A stretch of DNA of 24,089 bases from Actinomycetota bacterium (lineage in GTDB: Bacteria; Actinomycetota; Actinomycetes; Nanopelagicales; Nanopelagicaceae), in contig RFMK01000141.1 of NCBI GenBank assembly GCA_009927705.1, positions 1 through 24,089 on the forward strand. The letters are read 5' to 3'. This document shows positions 6,579-14,003 of the stretch, piece by piece. How positions within the stretch are numbered: the stretch's first letter is position 1; the number at the start of each line of letters is the position of its first letter. The translations under genes were made by a program, and so were the position numbers. The notes beneath the pieces were generated by a model, which saw nothing but the letters and a program-made list of their open reading frames with translations, was not told the origin of the DNA and did not search any database.

Positions 6579-7582
6579 TTCTTTTTCTTCTTTCTCCGTG
6601 CTCGAGGATCGACAATTTCCTCTTCCTTCTTCTCTTCGGCGACGTGGCCAGTAAGTGCAATAAACACGTCATCAAGCGATGGACGCTTCAATCCGATATC
6701 AAGTGGGTGAATTCCTGCGTCATCGAGGGAGCGGGCTGCTTCAATCAACGCTTTCGAACCCGTTGTGACTGGTGCAGAAACTTGGCGACTTCCTTGGTCG
6801 ACAGCTGCTTTACCGCCGCTGACTTTCTCGACGATCTCAGTCACTTTTTGTAGATCCTGTGATTCGGCAATAATTTCAAGACGTTCGCCACCAACCTGGC
6901 GTTTCAATTGATCAGATGTTCCGCGAGCAATGACAGTTCCATGATCAATAACGGCAATGTCATCAGCGAGTTGATCGGCTTCTTCCAAATATTGTGTGGT
7001 GAGAAGTAGCGTTGTTCCATCTTTTACGAGACCGTCAATGACGCCCCACATTTCTTGGCGACCACGTGGATCAAGTCCCGTGGTCGGCTCATCAAGGAAG
7101 AGAATCTTTGGTCTGACAATGAGCGATGCAGCAAGATCTAGCCGGCGTCGCATACCGCCGGAATACGTTCGAATCGGGCGACGAGCAGCCTCAGTTAATG
7201 AGAATTGTTCAAGTAATTCTTCTGCCCGCTTTTTTGCTGCAGATGGCGACAAGTGATAGAGGCGACTGAACATCACCAAGTTATCCCAGCCGGTCAACGT
7301 TTCATCGACTGCGGCATATTGACCAGATAGTCCAATTACTTCGCGAACTTTGTCGGGATCTTTAATGACATCAATTCCTGCGACAGTTGCATGTCCTGAA
7401 TCTGGTGTGAGTAATGTCGCAAGGATGCGAACTGTTGTGGTTTTTCCGGCTCCATTAGGTCCAAGTACGCCTAAGACTGTGCCTTCTTCGACATCAAGAC
7501 TCAAGCCATTGAGCGCCGTGACTTTGCCTTTGTCATAAGTTTTGACGAGATTTTCTGCAATAACGCTTTTCACTGTTGACAT
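6575..7582 (-). CDS. ABC transporter ATP-binding protein (DrrA/daunorubicin-resistance family)
   Basis: Numbered from the upstream alternative ATG at 7597, the nucleotide-binding domain shows Walker A GPNGAGKT (46-53), Q-loop Q93, signature YSGGMRRRLDLA (145-156) and Walker B ILFLDEPTTGLDP (165-177). In the switch position it has TTQYLEEAD, where most ABC ATPases have histidine; this glutamine is typical of the DrrA family. A C-terminal DrrA-type extension (LKRPSLDDVFIALTGH) follows, then a tail that ends in a run of basic residues. I prefer the ATG giving MSTVKSVIAENLVKTY at 7582, since the upstream ATG abuts its only SD-like sequence with no spacing; this choice is uncertain. It is co-transcribed with the permease and divergent from the DHA2 transporter. 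Confidence 0.93.
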   Translation of the reverse strand: MSTVKSVIAENLVKTYDKGKVTALNGLSLDVEEGTVLGVLGPNGAGKTTTVRILATLLTPDSGHATVAGIDVIKDPDKVREVIGLSGQYAAVDETLTGWDNLVMFSRLYHLSPSAAKKRAEELLEQFSLTEAARRPIRTYSGGMRRRLDLAASLIVRPKILFLDEPTTGLDPRGRQEMWGVIDGLVKDGTTLLLTTQYLEEADQLADDIAVIDHGTVIARGTSDQLKRQVGGERLEIIAESQDLQKVTEIVEKVSGGKAAVDQGSRQVSAPVTTGSKALIEAARSLDDAGIHPLDIGLKRPSLDDVFIALTGHVAEEKKEEEIVDPRARRKKKKK

Positions 7583-7626
7583 GGTAGTAAACTTCATCCT
7601 CTAATCCAAATCACCGTTAGGAAATC

Positions 7627-9234
7627 ATGGCTCGCCACAAAGTTGATCACTCAAAGCCGCTCTCACATCGCGAAATTCTCATCATCATGAGTGGTCTCAT
7701 GACTGGTTTGCTGCTGGCGGCGCTTGATCAGACCATTGTCTCGACTGCGCTCAAAAGCATCGTCGAAGATTTCAATGGCTTGAACCATTACACCTGGGTC
7801 GTCACTGCATACTTATTAACCTCGACCGCCTCAACTCCGCTCTACGGAAAAGTTTCCGATCTTTACGGGCGACGTCCTGTCTACCAATTCTCAATTGTGG
7901 TTTTTCTTCTCGGTTCATTACTTGCTGGCGCATCTACAAATATGGAACAGCTCATCATCACTCGCGCAATCCAAGGAATTGGCGCCGGCGGTCTGATGGG
8001 TCTCACCTTTGTCATCATTGGCGATCTTGTTGCACCTCGTGAACGCGGCAAATATCAAGGACTTTTCGGCGCAGTTTGGGGATTGTCATCAGTTGCTGGA
8101 CCGCTGCTCGGCGGATTCTTCTCTGACAATGGCACAATTCTTGGCATCACTGGCTGGCGCTGGATCTTCTTCATCAATCTCCCCTTCGGAATCTTGGCGC
8201 TAGTCGTCACATCTATCGTTCTTCACATTCCTAAAGTAAAACGGGAACACAAGATTGATTACTTCGGAGCTTTCTTACTTATTGTTGCGGTTGTGGCGCT
8301 ACTTATTGGACTTTCAGTCCTTGGGCCAGAAAATGGCTGGACTGAATCGCGAACGCTGGCAGCAATCATTGGCGGCGCACTTGTTGCTATTTTCTTCGTT
8401 CTTTGGGAAGGAAAGGCAGTCGAGCCGATTCTGCCCCTAACATTATTTAAGAATCGGACCTTCACTCTCACTTCCATCATCGCTTTTGTGATTGGTGCTG
8501 GAATGTTTGGCGCCATCATTATGTTGCCGCTTTATCTCCAGATCATTCAAGGCAATTCTGCAACATCCGCTGGACTCAGACTCATCCCCTTGATGTTGGG
8601 AATTCTTATCTTCACAATCACAAGCGGGCGATTAATCACAAAAAATGGAAAATACAAGATCTATCCTGTTGTGGGCTCAATTGTGATGAGCTTTGGAATC
8701 TTCTTGATGAGCACCGCAAAAGTTGCGACGCCTTATTGGCAGATTGCCCTGTTTTCGGTCGTTGTAGGAGCAGGTCTAGGATTAACAATGCAGACCATTG
8801 TTATTGCGCTACAAAACGCGGTTGACTTTAAAGACCTTGGCATTGCTACTTCATCAAATACCTTCTTCCGCAGCCTCGGTGGTGCATTCGGAACTGCGAT
8901 ATTCGGAACAATTTTGAGCAATCGCTTAGCCGAGAATCTCAAAGTTAATTTTGGCGCTCTCGCTGCATCAAACCCTGACGTTATGAAGTCCGTTGATCCA
9001 TCCTTGTTGGAGAGTTTGAAATCCAATACCGAAGTCATTGCAAAGTTACCGGCTCAAGTCCAAGGCGTCGTGCTCGATGCTTTCTCTTCATCCTTCCACA
9101 CCGTCTTCTTGGTTGCTTTCCCAGTAGTAGCTATCGCTTTCTTCTTTGCAATTGGCCTTGAAGAGAAAACTTTGCAAGATAGCGCCAGCCATGCAACGGC
9201 ACGTCAAGATGCTGCGGGCGAGTCCCTCGGCTAG
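7627..9234 (+). CDS. MFS multidrug exporter, DHA2 family (EmrB/QacA type, 14 TM)
   Basis: This 535-residue protein has about 14 hydrophobic segments. Drug:H+ antiporter motifs are visible: LAALDQTIVSTALKSI (motif D1, residues about 30-45), GKVSDLYGRRP (motif A, 74-84), the arginine-containing TRAIQGIGAGG (motif B) and LSSVAGPLLGGFFSD (motif C), which marks it as an exporter. The family exports lipophilic drugs or metabolites against the proton gradient. A modest Shine-Dalgarno sequence (AGGA, 4 nt from the ATG) supports the start. It is divergent from the DrrAB-type operon (29-44 bp between starts, depending on the ATPase start) and is followed 6 bp later by a second MFS gene. No regulator gene is adjacent. 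The substrate is unknown. Confidence 0.93.
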   Translation: MARHKVDHSKPLSHREILIIMSGLMTGLLLAALDQTIVSTALKSIVEDFNGLNHYTWVVTAYLLTSTASTPLYGKVSDLYGRRPVYQFSIVVFLLGSLLAGASTNMEQLIITRAIQGIGAGGLMGLTFVIIGDLVAPRERGKYQGLFGAVWGLSSVAGPLLGGFFSDNGTILGITGWRWIFFINLPFGILALVVTSIVLHIPKVKREHKIDYFGAFLLIVAVVALLIGLSVLGPENGWTESRTLAAIIGGALVAIFFVLWEGKAVEPILPLTLFKNRTFTLTSIIAFVIGAGMFGAIIMLPLYLQIIQGNSATSAGLRLIPLMLGILIFTITSGRLITKNGKYKIYPVVGSIVMSFGIFLMSTAKVATPYWQIALFSVVVGAGLGLTMQTIVIALQNAVDFKDLGIATSSNTFFRSLGGAFGTAIFGTILSNRLAENLKVNFGALAASNPDVMKSVDPSLLESLKSNTEVIAKLPAQVQGVVLDAFSSSFHTVFLVAFPVVAIAFFFAIGLEEKTLQDSASHATARQDAAGESLG

Positions 9235-9240
9235 AGATAG

Positions 9241-10455
9241 ATGAACTCTCCTTTTAAAGGATTACCCAAAGAAGTCTCAGTACTAACTTCTATCACTTTT
9301 CTCGTAGCTGTTGGCTTTGGCTTGATCATTCCTGCCATACCAATCTTTGCGAAAACTTTTGGCGTCTCCAATACGCTCATTGGATTGATCATTTCTTCCT
9401 TTGCCATTATGCGTTTTCTCTCAGGACTCTTCTCGGGTAAATTGGTTGATCGATTTGGTGAGCGCGTAGTACTGGGTTTTGGCTTATTCATGGTCTCAAT
9501 CTTTACTTTGCTTGCAGGACTTGCACAAAGTTACGAACATTTGCTGATTTTCCGCACTGCAGGTGGGCTCGGATCATCAATGTTCTCAGTTTCAGCTGGA
9601 GCGCTCATACTTCGCGTCGTCTCCGATAGCCAACGCGGACGTGCTCAATCACTCTATAACGGCGGCTTTATTGCTGGCGGAGTAGCAGGACCAGCCTTTG
9701 GCGGAGCGCTCATCGCCATCTCGCCTCGTGCACCATTCTTTATCTATTCTGGTTTATTGATTGCTGCTGGAACTGTTTCTTTGGTCTATCTTCATGAAAG
9801 CAGACTTGGCGCGAAGGTTGTGAAGGAAAGTGAAGAACGAGCTTTGACTATTCGGGAAGCGCTACAAATCAAGCCATATCTTTACTCGCTTTTTCTTGCC
9901 TTCCTTGGAAGTTGGGTTCTCTTTGGCATGCGATCTTCAATCCTGCCGCTCTTTGTCGTAGAAGATCTTGGTGCTAGCGCATCCATTGTTGGATTAAGTT
10001 TCACCATTGCTCTGATTGCTCAAGGTTCAGTCATGGTCCGCGCTGGGAAATACTCAGATAAGAATGGCCGCAAACCGGTAATTCTTACCGGATTCTCGAT
10101 TGTGATGCTGGCTCTAGCGTTGTTAATGGTTTCTGCCAATATCTATATGTATTTGATTGCGATGATTGTGATGGGGCTCGGTGCAGGATTTGCCGCTTCA
10201 GCTGGCGCAATCATCGGTGATGTCATTAAAGGAAAGAGTGGCAAGGTTTATGCCTTCTGGCAGATGTCCGGCGATGCCGGAATGATGGTTGGGCCCGTGC
10301 TGCTTGGCTTTGTGTCAGACCATTTTTCATACCGCGCAGCTATTGGTGTGAGCGCGGCGGTATTTAGCCTTGCGATAATTGCTGCAATAAGAATCCCCGA
10401 GACAAATACTGCTCGTCTCGGGGATTCCCAAAAACCTCAGCTCAATGAGGCTTAA
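9241..10455 (+). CDS. MFS transporter, DHA1-like family (12 TM)
   Basis: The 404-residue protein has about 12 hydrophobic segments in two halves joined by a charged loop (about residues 180-205, ESRLGAKVVKESEERALT). It has motif A GKLVDRFGER (66-75) with a second-half counterpart GKYSDKNGRKP, and a motif C-like stretch FIAGGVAGPAFGGAL in TM5. It fits DHA1 drug or metabolite efflux transporters. The start follows the DHA2 gene by 6 bp, so the two are co-transcribed. The last 20 or so codons (RIPETNTARLGDSQKPQ) are written in DNA that also forms a 13-bp perfect inverted repeat and the intrinsic terminator of the convergent gene, so this tail's sequence may be set by nucleic-acid rather than protein function. 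The substrate is unknown. Confidence 0.9.
   Translation: MNSPFKGLPKEVSVLTSITFLVAVGFGLIIPAIPIFAKTFGVSNTLIGLIISSFAIMRFLSGLFSGKLVDRFGERVVLGFGLFMVSIFTLLAGLAQSYEHLLIFRTAGGLGSSMFSVSAGALILRVVSDSQRGRAQSLYNGGFIAGGVAGPAFGGALIAISPRAPFFIYSGLLIAAGTVSLVYLHESRLGAKVVKESEERALTIREALQIKPYLYSLFLAFLGSWVLFGMRSSILPLFVVEDLGASASIVGLSFTIALIAQGSVMVRAGKYSDKNGRKPVILTGFSIVMLALALLMVSANIYMYLIAMIVMGLGAGFAASAGAIIGDVIKGKSGKVYAFWQMSGDAGMMVGPVLLGFVSDHFSYRAAIGVSAAVFSLAIIAAIRIPETNTARLGDSQKPQLNEA
10391..10427. repeat. 13-bp perfect inverted repeat in the 3' coding end of the DHA1 MFS gene
   Basis: GAATCCCCGAGAC (10391-10403) and GTCTCGGGGATTC (10415-10427) are exact reverse complements around an 11-nt loop. This is the strongest stem in the window. 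It lies 28 bp before the MFS stop codon and downstream of the convergent BI-1 gene. Read on the minus strand it is followed by TTATT, so it may act as a second, back-up terminator or a 3'-end stabilising hairpin for either transcript. Confidence 0.7.
10430..10453 (-). terminator. Intrinsic terminator of the BI-1 gene, inside the MFS coding end
   Basis: On the minus strand the sequence reads AAGCCTCA, loop TTGAGC, then TGAGGTTTTT. CCTCA/TGAGG pairs perfectly, a G-U and two A-T pairs extend the stem into the U-tract, and five T residues follow. It begins 11 nt after the stop codon of the BI-1 gene. The whole element overlaps the last codons of the convergent MFS gene. On the plus strand the same stem is followed by CTTAATTT, a weaker tract, so it may be partly bidirectional. 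Confidence 0.65.
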
Positions 10456-10464
10456 TTTCTAGCT

Positions 10465-11268
10465 TTAGTCGTTATTTCCTCGCAAGATTGCGATGAGACG
10501 TAGGACTTCGAGATACAACCAGACCATCGTCATCAGAAGACCAAAACCTGCACGCCATGATTCTTCTTGTGGAACGCCGGCGCGGACGCCTTCTTCAATC
10601 TGATCGAAATCAAGGATGAGGAAGAAGGATGCGATTGCAACGCCAGCGATTGCAAGCATTGGACCAAAACCGCTCAAGCCATAAAGGCCCATTCCATTAC
10701 CTAATCCAAAGAATGAACCAATAAGACTTCCGAGCGCCAAAATGAAATAACCAAGAGCTGCGCCCATCAACATACGAGTGAACTTCGGTGTTGCACGTAG
10801 ACGTCCACTCTTATATAGGAAGAGCATTCCAACAAATGCCGCAGATGTTGCGACGATTGCTTGTTGGACAATTCCGTCATAGAGGGTTTCATAAACTTTA
10901 CTGATAATTCCAAGCGTGAGTCCTTGGCACACGGCATAAGCAAGATAAACAGCAGGACGTACTGTCTTGCTAAAGATTCCAATCATTGCGGTCACGAGTC
11001 CGCCAATGAAACCAACCATGAGCGCACCGCCACCAAGGTTGAAGTACCAGGCTGATGCGCCAACAAGGATCGAAGTTCCGAAGAGCATTCCGGTGCGAGC
11101 GACGACATCATCCATGGTCATACGACCGGTACGAAGTGACGACGCTGCCGGAGCGTTATAGGTCTCTTCTAGATTATCGACTTCAGTGTTCTGTGGAATG
11201 GTGCCCATTGAGGCATAGCCTCGACGATTTCCAAACGCTTTCCCGAGAACGGGATTAGAACTGTTCAT
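10465..11268 (-). CDS. Bax inhibitor-1/YccA-family membrane protein
   Basis: The 267-residue protein has a soluble N-terminal region of about 60 residues (MNSSNPVLGKAFGNRRGYAS) followed by seven hydrophobic segments. The C-terminal part holds the BI-1 family features: FFLILDFDQIEEGVRAGVP with acidic residues in the membrane region, and WLYLEVLRLIAIL. Eukaryotic and bacterial BI-1 proteins act as pH-sensitive calcium leak channels; for the actinobacterial subgroup the role is not known to me. The start is set by a clean Shine-Dalgarno sequence (AAAGGAGA) just upstream of the ATG; the frame is open 30 bases further but lacks such a site. It is the last gene in the long minus-strand run, after the tRNA, and ends at an intrinsic terminator. 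Confidence 0.9.
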   Translation of the reverse strand: MNSSNPVLGKAFGNRRGYASMGTIPQNTEVDNLEETYNAPAASSLRTGRMTMDDVVARTGMLFGTSILVGASAWYFNLGGGALMVGFIGGLVTAMIGIFSKTVRPAVYLAYAVCQGLTLGIISKVYETLYDGIVQQAIVATSAAFVGMLFLYKSGRLRATPKFTRMLMGAALGYFILALGSLIGSFFGLGNGMGLYGLSGFGPMLAIAGVAIASFFLILDFDQIEEGVRAGVPQEESWRAGFGLLMTMVWLYLEVLRLIAILRGNND

Positions 11269-11286
11269 TGCTCTCCTTTTACGGTT

Positions 11287-11310
11287 CCTCGTCGCCACTT
11301 AGCGATGAGG
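11287..11310. repeat. Inverted repeat between the tRNA and the BI-1 gene
   Basis: CCTC-G-TCGC (11287-11295) and GCGA-T-GAGG (11302-11310) pair over 8 of 9 positions with a 6-nt loop. It sits 20 nt after the tRNA 3' end and about 20 nt before the BI-1 start. The single non-Watson-Crick position is a C·A mismatch in the minus-strand RNA. It may guide tRNA 3' processing or form a leader hairpin for BI-1; it has no U-tract. Confidence 0.35.
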
Positions 11311-11329
11311 TCTTACTCTGCAATGCGAG

Positions 11330-11402
11330 TGCCCCCGGTGGGGGTCGAACCCACACTTGGACGATTTTAAGTCGTCTGCCTCTGCCATTGGGCTACAGGG
11401 GC
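11330..11402 (-). tRNA. tRNA with anticodon UAA (tRNA-Leu by codon), short variable loop
   Basis: The minus strand folds as a full cloverleaf of 73 nt. The acceptor stem is GCCCCTG/CGGGGGC (one T-G pair) with discriminator A. The D arm is GCC/GGC with GG in the loop. The anticodon stem is GACGA/TCGTC with loop CTTAAAA, giving anticodon TAA. The variable region is only CAAGT, and the T arm is GTGGG-TTCGACC-CCCAC. CCA is not encoded. The anticodon reads UUA (leucine), a codon used often in this window. Bacterial tRNA-Leu normally has a long class II variable arm, which this lacks. Its first 10 bases overlap the 3' end of the upstream glycosylase gene on the same strand, and the conserved TAG at tRNA positions 8-10 is that gene's stop codon. 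Confidence 0.9.
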
Positions 11403-12154
11403 TTTCCTGCGTGGGCAAATCTACCCGCCTTTTTCACCACCGAATCCAATTGGGATCGCGTGAGCTTTCCCGTAAAAGTATTCTGTTGGCTGGGATGGTA
11501 ACTCCCGATAACCAATCTAATATTCCCGTCGCTTCCGCGAAACTTGAAACTGGCGCCATGACCGAACTTTGGGCGCTTTCTCGGCAATTGTTCATCTAAT
11601 TCATCCAATGTGTCGAGCGTCGCTTTCCATGCAATCAATCCCAGCGCCAAAAAGGTTCGCACCGAAGGCATCAGAAGTTCAAACTCTCGCTGTAACCATG
11701 GATGACAGGTCGCGGCTTCCTGAGTCGTCGGCTTATTCCCTGGCGGTACACATCGAATCGCACAAGCAATCCGAGTATCAATCAACGATTGTCCATCATC
11801 GCGCGATGTGCTGGTCTCTAACTTTGCTAAACCATTCTTATGCAATGATCGATATAACCAATCGCCCGAACTATCTCCGGTAAAAACTCGTCCAGTGCGA
11901 TTTGCGCCGTGCGCTCCCGGCGCTAAACCGATGACCAATAACTTTGCTCGCGCGGGTCCAAATCCGGTGATCGGTTTTCCCCAATAATCATGACCAAGAT
12001 AAGCGCGTCTTTTCGTGGCTGCGACTTCTTCTCGCCATTTCACTAGTCGAGGACATGCATTGCAATCAGTTATTGCCTGATCAAGGAGTGTAAGTGAACG
12101 AATTTTTGGTGCAGCTAGAGCGGGGTTAGTGCGCAAGAGACCAAGCCATTCCAT
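11393..12154 (-). CDS. udgB: Family 5 (UDGb-type) uracil-DNA glycosylase
   Basis: The 253-residue protein removes uracil (and often hypoxanthine or other deaminated bases) from DNA. It has the family 5 motif GLAPGAHGANRTGRVFTGD (76-94), where an alanine-glycine replaces the catalytic aspartate or asparagine of other UDG families, and the second active-site motif GSYHPSQQNTFTG (217-229). Fe-S cluster cysteines are C31 and C34 (CNACPRL) with C135 and C150 in the RCVPPGNKPTTQEAATC region. I chose the ATG at 12154, overlapping the ppx stop by 29 bp; an ATG 9 codons earlier is also open. No Shine-Dalgarno sequence is visible, so coupling to ppx translation is likely. The last codons (GKPL and stop) enter the tRNA gene. 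Confidence 0.92.
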   Translation of the reverse strand: MEWLGLLRTNPALAAPKIRSLTLLDQAITDCNACPRLVKWREEVAATKRRAYLGHDYWGKPITGFGPARAKLLVIGLAPGAHGANRTGRVFTGDSSGDWLYRSLHKNGLAKLETSTSRDDGQSLIDTRIACAIRCVPPGNKPTTQEAATCHPWLQREFELLMPSVRTFLALGLIAWKATLDTLDELDEQLPRKRPKFGHGASFKFRGSDGNIRLVIGSYHPSQQNTFTGKLTRSQLDSVVKKAGRFAHAGKPL

Positions 12155-13040
12155 CAAGAATGTCAGATTCGGAAGCCACAAATTCTTGAGCTTTGGAATG
12201 AATCAGAATTCGAGAGAGCACGAGTGAGCCTGCTGCAATCACATCAACGCGTCCTGGGTGCATGTATGGCAGTGCTGCAATCTCATCGCGAGTCATCCGT
12301 AAAAATCTCTGCGATATTTCATGAGCACGTTCTGCCGATATCCGCGCCAAATGAATGGAGTATCGGTCATACGCCTCGAGCTCGAGCGCAGCTGCCGCGA
12401 CTGTCGTCGCAGTTCCTGCGACGGCGATCAATGTGGAGGCTTGTGAAATGGGAACATGCGCCGCTGCACCAAGAATTGCCTCATCAATATCAGCAATCGC
12501 TCGTTCAATGTCGAGTTGTTGCGGTGGAATCGTTAATAAATGGCGCTCACTCATGCGAACGCATCCGATGTTCTGACTCTTCGAGAATTCAACTTCGGTC
12601 GATCCAAAGACAAATTCTGTCGATCCGCCGCCGATATCAATGACGAGATAAGGGGCGCCATCACCACGTAGCTCTTTTGTGGCCCCCATAAAGGAAAGAC
12701 GGGCCTCTTCCTCTCCACTAATAACTTCTGGTTCAACTCCGAGAATTGCTTTCACACCATCGATGAAGAGATTCCGATTCGTGGCATCACGTGTCGCACT
12801 CGTTGCGCAGAATCTGATTCGCTGAACTCCGCGACGTGCAATCTCGTGACTAAATTCCTCGGTTGCTTTCAATGTTCGCTCCAGCGCTTCTGGGTGGAAA
12901 GCTTTGTTCTTATCCACACCTTGGCCCAATCGAACAATCTCCATTGTTCGATTAACTTCTCTGAAACTATCGCCTTCGATATCGGCAATCAGTAGACGGA
13001 TGGAATTTGTTCCGCAATCAATTGCTGCGACGCGAGTCAT
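12126..13040 (-). CDS. Ppx/GppA-family phosphatase (exopolyphosphatase/pppGpp hydrolase)
   Basis: The 304-residue protein belongs to the ASKHA phosphotransfer fold. Visible motifs are AAIDCGTNSIRLLIAD (5-20, phosphate 1 loop), ISGEEEARLSFMGA (107-120, with the likely catalytic glutamate), and VIDIGGGSTEF (133-143, phosphate 2 loop), then GTATTVAA toward the C-terminal half. Family members hydrolyse terminal phosphate from polyphosphate or convert pppGpp to ppGpp. At 304 residues it is the short form without the HD-like C-terminal domain of E. coli Ppx, as in actinobacterial members. The start at MTRVAAID is set by an ATGA overlap with the DUF501 stop; an upstream ATG seven codons earlier lies inside DUF501. 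Substrate preference cannot be read from sequence. Confidence 0.93.
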   Translation of the reverse strand: MTRVAAIDCGTNSIRLLIADIEGDSFREVNRTMEIVRLGQGVDKNKAFHPEALERTLKATEEFSHEIARRGVQRIRFCATSATRDATNRNLFIDGVKAILGVEPEVISGEEEARLSFMGATKELRGDGAPYLVIDIGGGSTEFVFGSTEVEFSKSQNIGCVRMSERHLLTIPPQQLDIERAIADIDEAILGAAAHVPISQASTLIAVAGTATTVAAAALELEAYDRYSIHLARISAERAHEISQRFLRMTRDEIAALPYMHPGRVDVIAAGSLVLSRILIHSKAQEFVASESDILDGMAWSLAH

Positions 13041-13543
13041 TGTTGACGCCGCTCTAAACAATTGCCGTTACGCCACCACTCGGGCAAGAGCGATAACGCT
13101 TCATCACCAAGAGGGTTCACACCTTCGCCTGCAGCAAGCGAATGTGCAATCAACGAGTGTAGGCATTTCACGCGATCCGGCATGCCGCCAGCAGAAATAT
13201 CAGTGATCTCTGGAACATCGACGCCTAACGCAGAGCGCGCTGCGATGTATTTTTCATGAGCAGTGCGATAAGCAGCCGCAAGTTCGATATCGGTGCTGAG
13301 ACGTTCATTCATTTCGGACATCAAAGGCGAATTTTCTAACGTCGATATCTCGGATGTCAGATTAGGACAGGTTGCATAGTAGAAAGTGGGAAATGGCGTC
13401 CTATCGCTAAGCCGAGGTGGAGTCTCAACAACCGCGGGATTTCCGCATGGACATCGATATGCAATCGCATGGACATCTCGTGGAGTACGTCCTAATTGAA
13501 CTTCAATAGCAGCAAGATCTTCTTGCGTTGGTTTCGAACTCAT
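13037..13543 (-). CDS. DUF501-family protein
   Basis: The 168-residue protein begins MSSKPTQEDLAAIEVQLGR and contains the family signature LGRTPRDVHAIAYRCPCGNP followed by TPPRLSDRTPFPTFYYATCP. The paired cysteines in CPC and the later C in ATCP could bind metal. The function of DUF501 is unknown; its fixed position between the FtsB/DivIC-like gene and ppx is common in actinobacteria and is repeated here. Both ends use ATGA overlaps (with the FtsB-like stop at 13540-13543 and the ppx start at 13037-13040), so translation of the three genes is coupled. An earlier in-frame ATG would add 19 residues from inside the FtsB-like gene and is rejected. Confidence 0.9.
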   Translation of the reverse strand: MSSKPTQEDLAAIEVQLGRTPRDVHAIAYRCPCGNPAVVETPPRLSDRTPFPTFYYATCPNLTSEISTLENSPLMSEMNERLSTDIELAAAYRTAHEKYIAARSALGVDVPEITDISAGGMPDRVKCLHSLIAHSLAAGEGVNPLGDEALSLLPEWWRNGNCLERRQQ

Positions 13544-13986
13544 GGAGTGGAATTTCCAACTCCAACTGAGGTTATCGATGAGATAACCCGTGAATACCAA
13601 GGAACACCCAATGGAAATTCTTGATTAATCGGCGCCGCCGTCTGAGTGCTGTTATCAATTTCGGAAGTTATACCCAAAATGATGTACTGGCGCTCGCCAG
13701 GAAGGACGAAGTGAAGTCTCTCGCGCGCTTGAGCTTTCACATAATCAGGATCACGCCAACGCTGGAGTTCGGCACGCGCCTCCAGAAGTTTCTTCTTATT
13801 TGATTCAACATCAGCTTGTAACGCACTAATCTGCGCGCGTTGGACAAAATAATGTTGCGTTGGTGGTGCGAGCGTTACTGCCACAACGAAGAGCACTATG
13901 AAAAGAATTAATAACCGAGTTGAAATTCCGCGCTTCTCCGCAAAACCTTCAAAAGATTGACGGAGCGAGATTCGCTTCCGCTTCAT
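13540..13986 (-). CDS. FtsB/DivIC-family septum formation protein
   Basis: The 148-residue bitopic membrane protein has a basic cytoplasmic N-terminus (MKRKRISLRQ), one membrane segment (about residues 24-40), a coiled coil (about 45-78: QRAQISALQADVESNKKKL) and the conserved extracytoplasmic block WRDPDYVKAQARERLHFVLPGE (77-98, written here in two parts: WRDPDYVKAQA and RERLHFVLPGE). FtsB/DivIC proteins form a divisome complex with FtsL and FtsQ that activates septal peptidoglycan synthesis. The last 40 residues after IILGI are low-complexity and poorly conserved. It starts 17 bp after enolase and overlaps DUF501 by 4 bp. Confidence 0.92.
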   Translation of the reverse strand: MKRKRISLRQSFEGFAEKRGISTRLLILFIVLFVVAVTLAPPTQHYFVQRAQISALQADVESNKKKLLEARAELQRWRDPDYVKAQARERLHFVLPGERQYIILGITSEIDNSTQTAAPINQEFPLGVPWYSRVISSITSVGVGNSTP

Positions 13987-14003
13987 GAAGGCTCCTGACG
14001 AAA

